DNA of 64,000 nt from Diphasiastrum complanatum (lineage: Eukaryota; Streptophyta; Lycopodiopsida; Lycopodiales; Lycopodiaceae), in the NCBI GenBank assembly GCA_029204225.1, contig CM055104.1, forward strand, positions 51,452,294 through 51,516,293, written 5' to 3'. The translations under genes were made by a program, and so were the position numbers. The first letter of the stretch is position 1. Each line of letters opens with the position of its first letter. The notes beneath the pieces were generated by a model, which searched no databases, was not told the origin of the DNA, and worked only from the letters and a program-made list of their open reading frames with translations. This document shows, piece by piece, positions 59,429 through 64,000 of this stretch.

Positions 59429-60285
59429 AAAATTGTACAACATATCTATCTTATGTTTGTTGATGTCTGGGGGTCCTACCCATGTAAATACTTTGTATAT
59501 ATCCAAGGTATGTGAATTGAGCACATATCCTTGAAGAATAGGGAAAGTTGGTAGATCAAGTTCTAATGACATGCATAAAGTCTAGTTGATCTAGTATGAC
59601 ATGCACCAATGTTCACAACATCTAGATTGACATGCATGTAGATTTTCGCATAGAATTGGAGAAATATGGACTTGTTGGAACTTGAGCCACATCAAAACCA
59701 TTGTGTCCTAAGTTTACATTGAGACATGCAAGACATGCAAATACTCTAATGGACACATGCATGTAGTTTTGTAGTTTCATAGTTGAGAATTTGACATTTG
59801 GAAATAGTAGGTAGAAGTTAGGTGCAATCTGTGCATGCAAGCAATTAGGTGTCAATATGGTAGTAGTTTACACCTGAATAGTTGTAGGGAATGCATTGAA
59901 TGCTAGTAGTACCACGAATTTTGACTCTCCTATATATGTACGTATGGTTCTCATTCATTTCTAATGAAGAATCAAACTTTTGTAATGTCATAATGTCAAA
60001 TTTAGATCTCATTCTACGTTGCTTGAAATTGTATTCTCTCTCTAACTCGAATTTTGTGTCTTCTTCATACATGGTCTTGCTTGTGTACTTTACTTTTTTT
60101 GTGAGAAATTAAGCTTTGATGTTTTGTAGCATTCTAGATTGTGCTCTAGCCTCAGATCTTTTGGTAGATTGCAGGATTGCTCTACAAGTGATCTGCGTGC
60201 CACCACAAAGCATGGTAAAGATCATTCACACTTTTTGTGTGGTTCCCCACACATGTGAATTTGCTGGATGTTTCATCAACTTACA
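59429..60285 (+). repeat. Right LTR of copia 2
   Basis: Starts TGTTAAAATTG, ends GCTGGATGTTTCA. Differs from the left LTR by substitutions and small indels. Confidence 0.9.
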
Positions 60286-61745
60286 CACTAACACAGTCTT
60301 ACACACTTTCGATGAGTGTCCTATTCTTCCATTCAGCTATACCATTGGACTGAGGTAAATAGTTAATTGTAAATTGCTGATGTATTCCACTGGCCTTGTA
60401 GAACTCCTTGAGTTCTGTGGAGATGTACTCTCCCTCTCCATCTGTGCGTAGAGCCTTGATCTTCCTCTGGGCTTGATTTTTTGCAGATGACTTGATCTGC
60501 TTGAAGAACTTGAACGCTTCGGATTTTTTCCTCATAAAGAAAGTGGCAGTCCTTCGAGAGAAGTCGTTGATGCAGGTTAGAAAATAGAGAGCTCCTCCTG
60601 TGGAAGCAATCTACATCGGGCCACAAATGTTGTTGTGTACAAGGTCAAGCAAGCCCTTGGATGTATGAACCAAGTCTGAAGTGAAGGGGCTTCTAGCATG
60701 CTTGCTGATAATACAGCTTTCGCATGGAGAAGTCGGCTTGCTGAGAGAAGGCATATCTTGTACTAGACTTTGAGCAGACATTTGCTAAATACTGTTGAAA
60801 TTAAGATGGCCAAGTCTCAAATGCCACAACATATCAATTGATTCAGAAGTGGCTGTGTGAAGAGCTTGACTATTAGAAGAGTAGCAATGGCTGAGTTTGT
60901 AAAGATAGTCGCTTCTTCTTCTGTAGGCTAGAGCCTTTCGAGATTTGTCAAGAATTGTGTAGCCTTCTGTATCGAATTCGACCCTCCGACCTGAATCGAT
61001 AATTCTGCTAACTGAGAGCAGATTCTTGGTCAAATTTGGAATGTAGAAAATATTGGACAACAACTTGACTTCACCTCTTTTGAATTCAACTCTGACTGTT
61101 TCTTCACCTTTGATTGAATGTGATGAGTTGTCTCCAAGTTGCACAACTCGAGAGTGGGTGAATGACTTATAGTCTTTGAACCAGTCGCTATGGTGAGTCA
61201 TGTGTTGAGTTGCTCCGGAATCTAAATACCAAGAATCAATATCCTATTGTCCTTCGACTTTGGTCATGAAAGCTACCTCATCTTCTTCTTGTTGCTGATT
61301 TGAGTGACTGGTTGTAGCACTATGTGCTTGTTGTTGGAACTGCTTCTTCTTTTCGTTGTTGTACTTCAAAGTTCGGCAGTCATTGATTTCGTGGCCAATC
61401 CTCTTATAGTATCTATAGAAAAGTTTTGACACTGGTTGGAATGATGAAGACCTTGAATTCGATCTTGAACCGGAATTTGGTCTAGACTGTATGTTGCTCT
61501 TCTTGTCAGTATACCCTAACTTTGTAGATCTCTTGGATCTGAACTTTTGATTTTTTGAATATAGAGCTTGAGGATCCGATCCTAAGCCTAAGGAGGATGC
61601 TGATCTTCTGATCTCCTCTTGTAGGAGCAGTGAAATTATTCTTGACAAAGTGAGATGCTCCTGGGTAGAAATTTCCATTACCCAATTCTTGTAGGCTTTA
61701 GGTAGACTTGATAATAGAGTCATGAGTGCATCGGAATCTGTGGAA
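60286..61745 (-). pseudogene. Copia 3 fragment, copy b: gag to integrase
   Basis: Minus strand: gag end (61723-61244, LPKAYKNWVMEISTQEHLTL, and a zinc knuckle whose first Cys residues read FYRYYKRIGHEINDC), protease remnant, GAG-pre-integrase (61201-60785, IFYIPNLTKNLLSVSR, LWHLRLGHLNFNS), integrase core pieces near 60626-60299 (IKALRTDGEGEY, QSNGIAEWKNRT). Frameshifts occur near 60770 and 60535. It is truncated at 60286 by the copia 2 LTR. Confidence 0.88.
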
Positions 61746-61898
61746 AATGTTAAAAATTGTAAAACATATCTATTTTATGTTTGTTGATGTTTGGGGTTCC
61801 TACCCATGTAAATACTTTGTACATATCCAAGGTATGTGAATTGAGCACATATCCTTGTAGAATAGGGCGAGTTTGGGTTAGGTAGATCAAGTTCCAAT
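61746..61898 (+). repeat. Copia 2 LTR 5' fragment
   Basis: First 150 bases of a third copia 2 LTR. It joins copia 3 gag at the same base as at 50607, and is cut by copia 4. Confidence 0.85.
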
Positions 61899-62598
61899 TG
61901 TGAAGAATTGCCAAAAATTGGCTAATCTAGCTTGATAAAAAACTATGTAGTATTATGTAAATTTTGTTCATAAGTTGATTCCACACATGTGAGACCAAGA
62001 TGCCACGTGGAAAACCACTCCTAATGTAGGTTAGGTCAATTCAAGAGAGTTGGTCATGTCTATTTGGTGATCATCCCTACTTTATAGGACCTACACCTAA
62101 GTTTAAGGTGAAAATTTGACCAACTAGCTACCTACCAAGCATAAGTCTAGGTTCTAGGCTAGGGTTTCATTTTAGGGCAAAAAGGGTGAGTTAACTTCCT
62201 TATTACATGCTGGAAATCCACCTAACTTCAAGAAGGAAGTCGAATTTGCTATGTATTCCAAGCTCTCATAGTGAGAAGATAGAAAATTTTTGGAGCTCAT
62301 TGACAATCTCAAGCTAGTTCATTATGTACATTGAGTTTTTGTCATCCAAATGCAACCAGATCAATTTCTAATTATTTCTCAGGTTGAAGGCCATACTAAA
62401 TCCTGTAGTACAAACGTGTGGGCTCATATTTCAATGTTGATCAATGTTTTGGATTGTTAATGCTTGTTGTTTGTGAAATTCCAATCTAGATCAGCTTTTT
62501 GATAACTAGTTTTTAGATAGATTGTTAAGCAAGCATCCAATCACTCTTGTGGATCTTTTGTAGATCCATTTATGGTCCTAAAGTATCGTACTTTCACA
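61899..62598 (+). repeat. 5' LTR of copia 4
   Basis: Begins TGTGAAGAATT and ends ACTTTCACA (TGTGAA terminal inverted repeat), right before a perfect primer site. It contains CCACACATGTGAG and CCACGTGG motifs near 61982 and 62010. Confidence 0.88.
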
Positions 62599-62610
62599 TG
62601 GTATCAGAGC
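62599..62610 (+). other. Primer-binding site of copia 4 (tRNA-iMet)
   Basis: Perfect TGGTATCAGAGC abutting the LTR. Confidence 0.92.
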
Positions 62611-63226
62611 CAAGTACAAGAGCATAAGCCATTGATCTAATGCAAATCCATTTTCAGCAAGTTTTGGTGCTAAAAACTAGTATTGAGAGGGCAAGATAGA
62701 ATCTTGATTTTGGTGAGGAAATTTGATCCCAAACTTAGTAGGGGTCCAAATCCATATTGTCCACGTGTGGGCACCTCTGAACCTGCATTTAATGCATGAT
62801 ATTCATTTGATCCAAAGAAATTCAATTTGTGAGCTTTTGATGTAATTTTTGGTGGAAATCTTAGGATAAGCTACCAAGATTGAGTGCCATTATTAGATTT
62901 GACATAGGGTCATGAAATCTAATTAATCTAGGCTGAAATTAGGTCCTCTAAATTTGTTTTACAGGTCTTGAAAGTACATCAAAAAGTGTGAGGGAGATTT
63001 AGTCCTGTTATTGTCCAAAAATAGCCAAAATTGGCAAGATTTGATTGTAAGTAGATTTCACATCATCTTATCTTCATTCCCACTTTGTGAGGGAGTGCTA
63101 GAACTGGGATTATAAGTCCATTTGTTGGATGAGAAATCAAATTTGAGTGAAACACTGCAAGTGTGAGACCTTTGTGAGTTTCAAGTCAATCAAATCTATT
63201 TCTTGTTTGTAGAAGTCACTAGTAAG
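62611..63226 (+). other. Leader of copia 4
   Basis: About 600 bases without coding motifs between primer site and gag; includes a CCACGTGTGGGC site near 62760. Confidence 0.7.
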
Positions 63227-64000
63227 ATGGGATCTACTGGAGCATACCTTCTAGAAGCTATTGAGAGGTTGAATTCTACAAATTATGCTATTTGGAAGGT
63301 TAGGATGGAGTCACTCTTGGTGCTCCAAGACCTTTATGAGTTCTTGATTGAAGATGAAGATGAACCTCTAGGTGCACAAGAGTTAGCTAGATACAAGAAG
63401 AGATCTAGGCTTGCACTTCATTGTGTGAAGTTGAATGTGAGCAATGATTTGTTGAGAGAAGTATCAGCATGTACTAGTGCTAAAGAGGCTTGGGAGTCTT
63501 TAAAATCAATCTATGAATCTAGTAACACTTCAAGAGTACTCATGCTTAGAAATCAGATTTTGCAAAGCATGAGGAGAAGTGAGGAGAGTGCACAGGATTA
63601 TGTACTTAGAATCAAGTCTCTAAGTAGGGAGTTGGCTTCCATTGGAGAGAAGATTCATGATGGAGAGCTTGTACAAATTGTCCTTAATGGTCTAGGAGAT
63701 GACTTTGCAAATATGGTCCAAAGTTTTGCCATCCAAGACACTTTGCCAACTATAGAGAAACTTCACAGTGTATTAGTGGCTGAAGAGTGTAGGATGCTCC
63801 ATGCAAAATCTAGGATGAGTTCCTTGTCTTTGCAAGATGGTGATGAGAATGCCAATTTCTCATTCAAGGGCAAAAAGAAGACCAATGGAAAGAAGAAGCA
63901 TCCAAAGGAGGCTAAAGAAGAGGATGATGCATCAAGCTCAAAGGACAAGTCAAAGTAGAAATGCTTCTTTGTGGAAAGAAGGGACATTATGAATATGAAT
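63227..64000 (+). CDS. Copia 4 gag (partial, runs off the window)
   Basis: Opens with MGSTGAYLLEAIERLNSTNY and stays in frame to a TAG at 63956-63958. It shows the copia gag (UBN2-type) body: IWKVRMESLLVLQ, RLALHCVKLNVSNDLL, SRVLMLRNQILQSM, LNGLGDDFANMVQSF, then a Lys-rich stretch. The start was chosen at 63227, not the upstream 63203, because copia 1 gag begins at the homologous Met. The TAG lies just before the CCHC zinc knuckle, which itself has lost one base (CFFVERR instead of CFFCGKKGH). So this is a slightly damaged copy, the youngest-looking gag in the window. Confidence 0.88.

Overview
This is nuclear DNA of a land plant with a large, repeat-swollen genome. The evidence is spliced genes with GT-AG introns, Ty1/copia and Ty3/gypsy elements with plant-type primer-binding sites, long (AT)n, (CT)n and (GA)n tracts, and a cytochrome P450 of the plant CYP85 clan. 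The species cannot be fixed from the sequence; a fern or another large-genome plant is a guess only. I saw no tRNA, rRNA or CRISPR array. The only host gene that looks intact is an eight-exon P450 on the minus strand (19488-16870). Nearly everything else is nested or decayed LTR retrotransposon.

Layout. 1-2035 is the 3' end of a gypsy-like element (minus). 2186-4405 holds decayed exons of unknown genes on both strands. 4490-16105 is a decayed copia element (plus, 'copia A'). It was split by a large LTR element (6124-14308) with identical-length 511-bp LTRs, a tRNA-iMet primer site and a perfect 5-bp target duplication (TGAGT), but no coding capacity. That element carries a solo LTR (7589-8754) and a scrap of another copia. 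16106-16869 has no gene, then comes the P450. 20705-21945 is a two-copy non-coding repeat.

22216-36913 is a direct tandem duplication of a unit of about 7.35 kb. Each unit contains exon remnants of at least two non-transposon genes, a copia LTR, a truncated inverted copia with reverse transcriptase, and a short minus-strand exon resembling the last helix of histone H3. 36914-37996 is AT-rich. 37997-45992 is a minus-strand gypsy element with gag-PR-RT-RH-INT order, stops, and an unusual octamer (CGAAGGTT) scattered through its non-coding ends.

45960-64000 is a nest of copia elements. The best preserved, 'copia 1' (53100-59359, minus), has both LTRs and a perfect 5-bp target duplication (TCCTC). 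It sits inside 'copia 2' (LTRs 50607-51452 and 59429-60285), which sits among pieces of 'copia 3' (minus). A further element, 'copia 4', starts at 61899 and runs off the window with its gag gene. Insertion order can be read from what interrupts what: copia 3, then copia 2, then copia 1 and copia 4.
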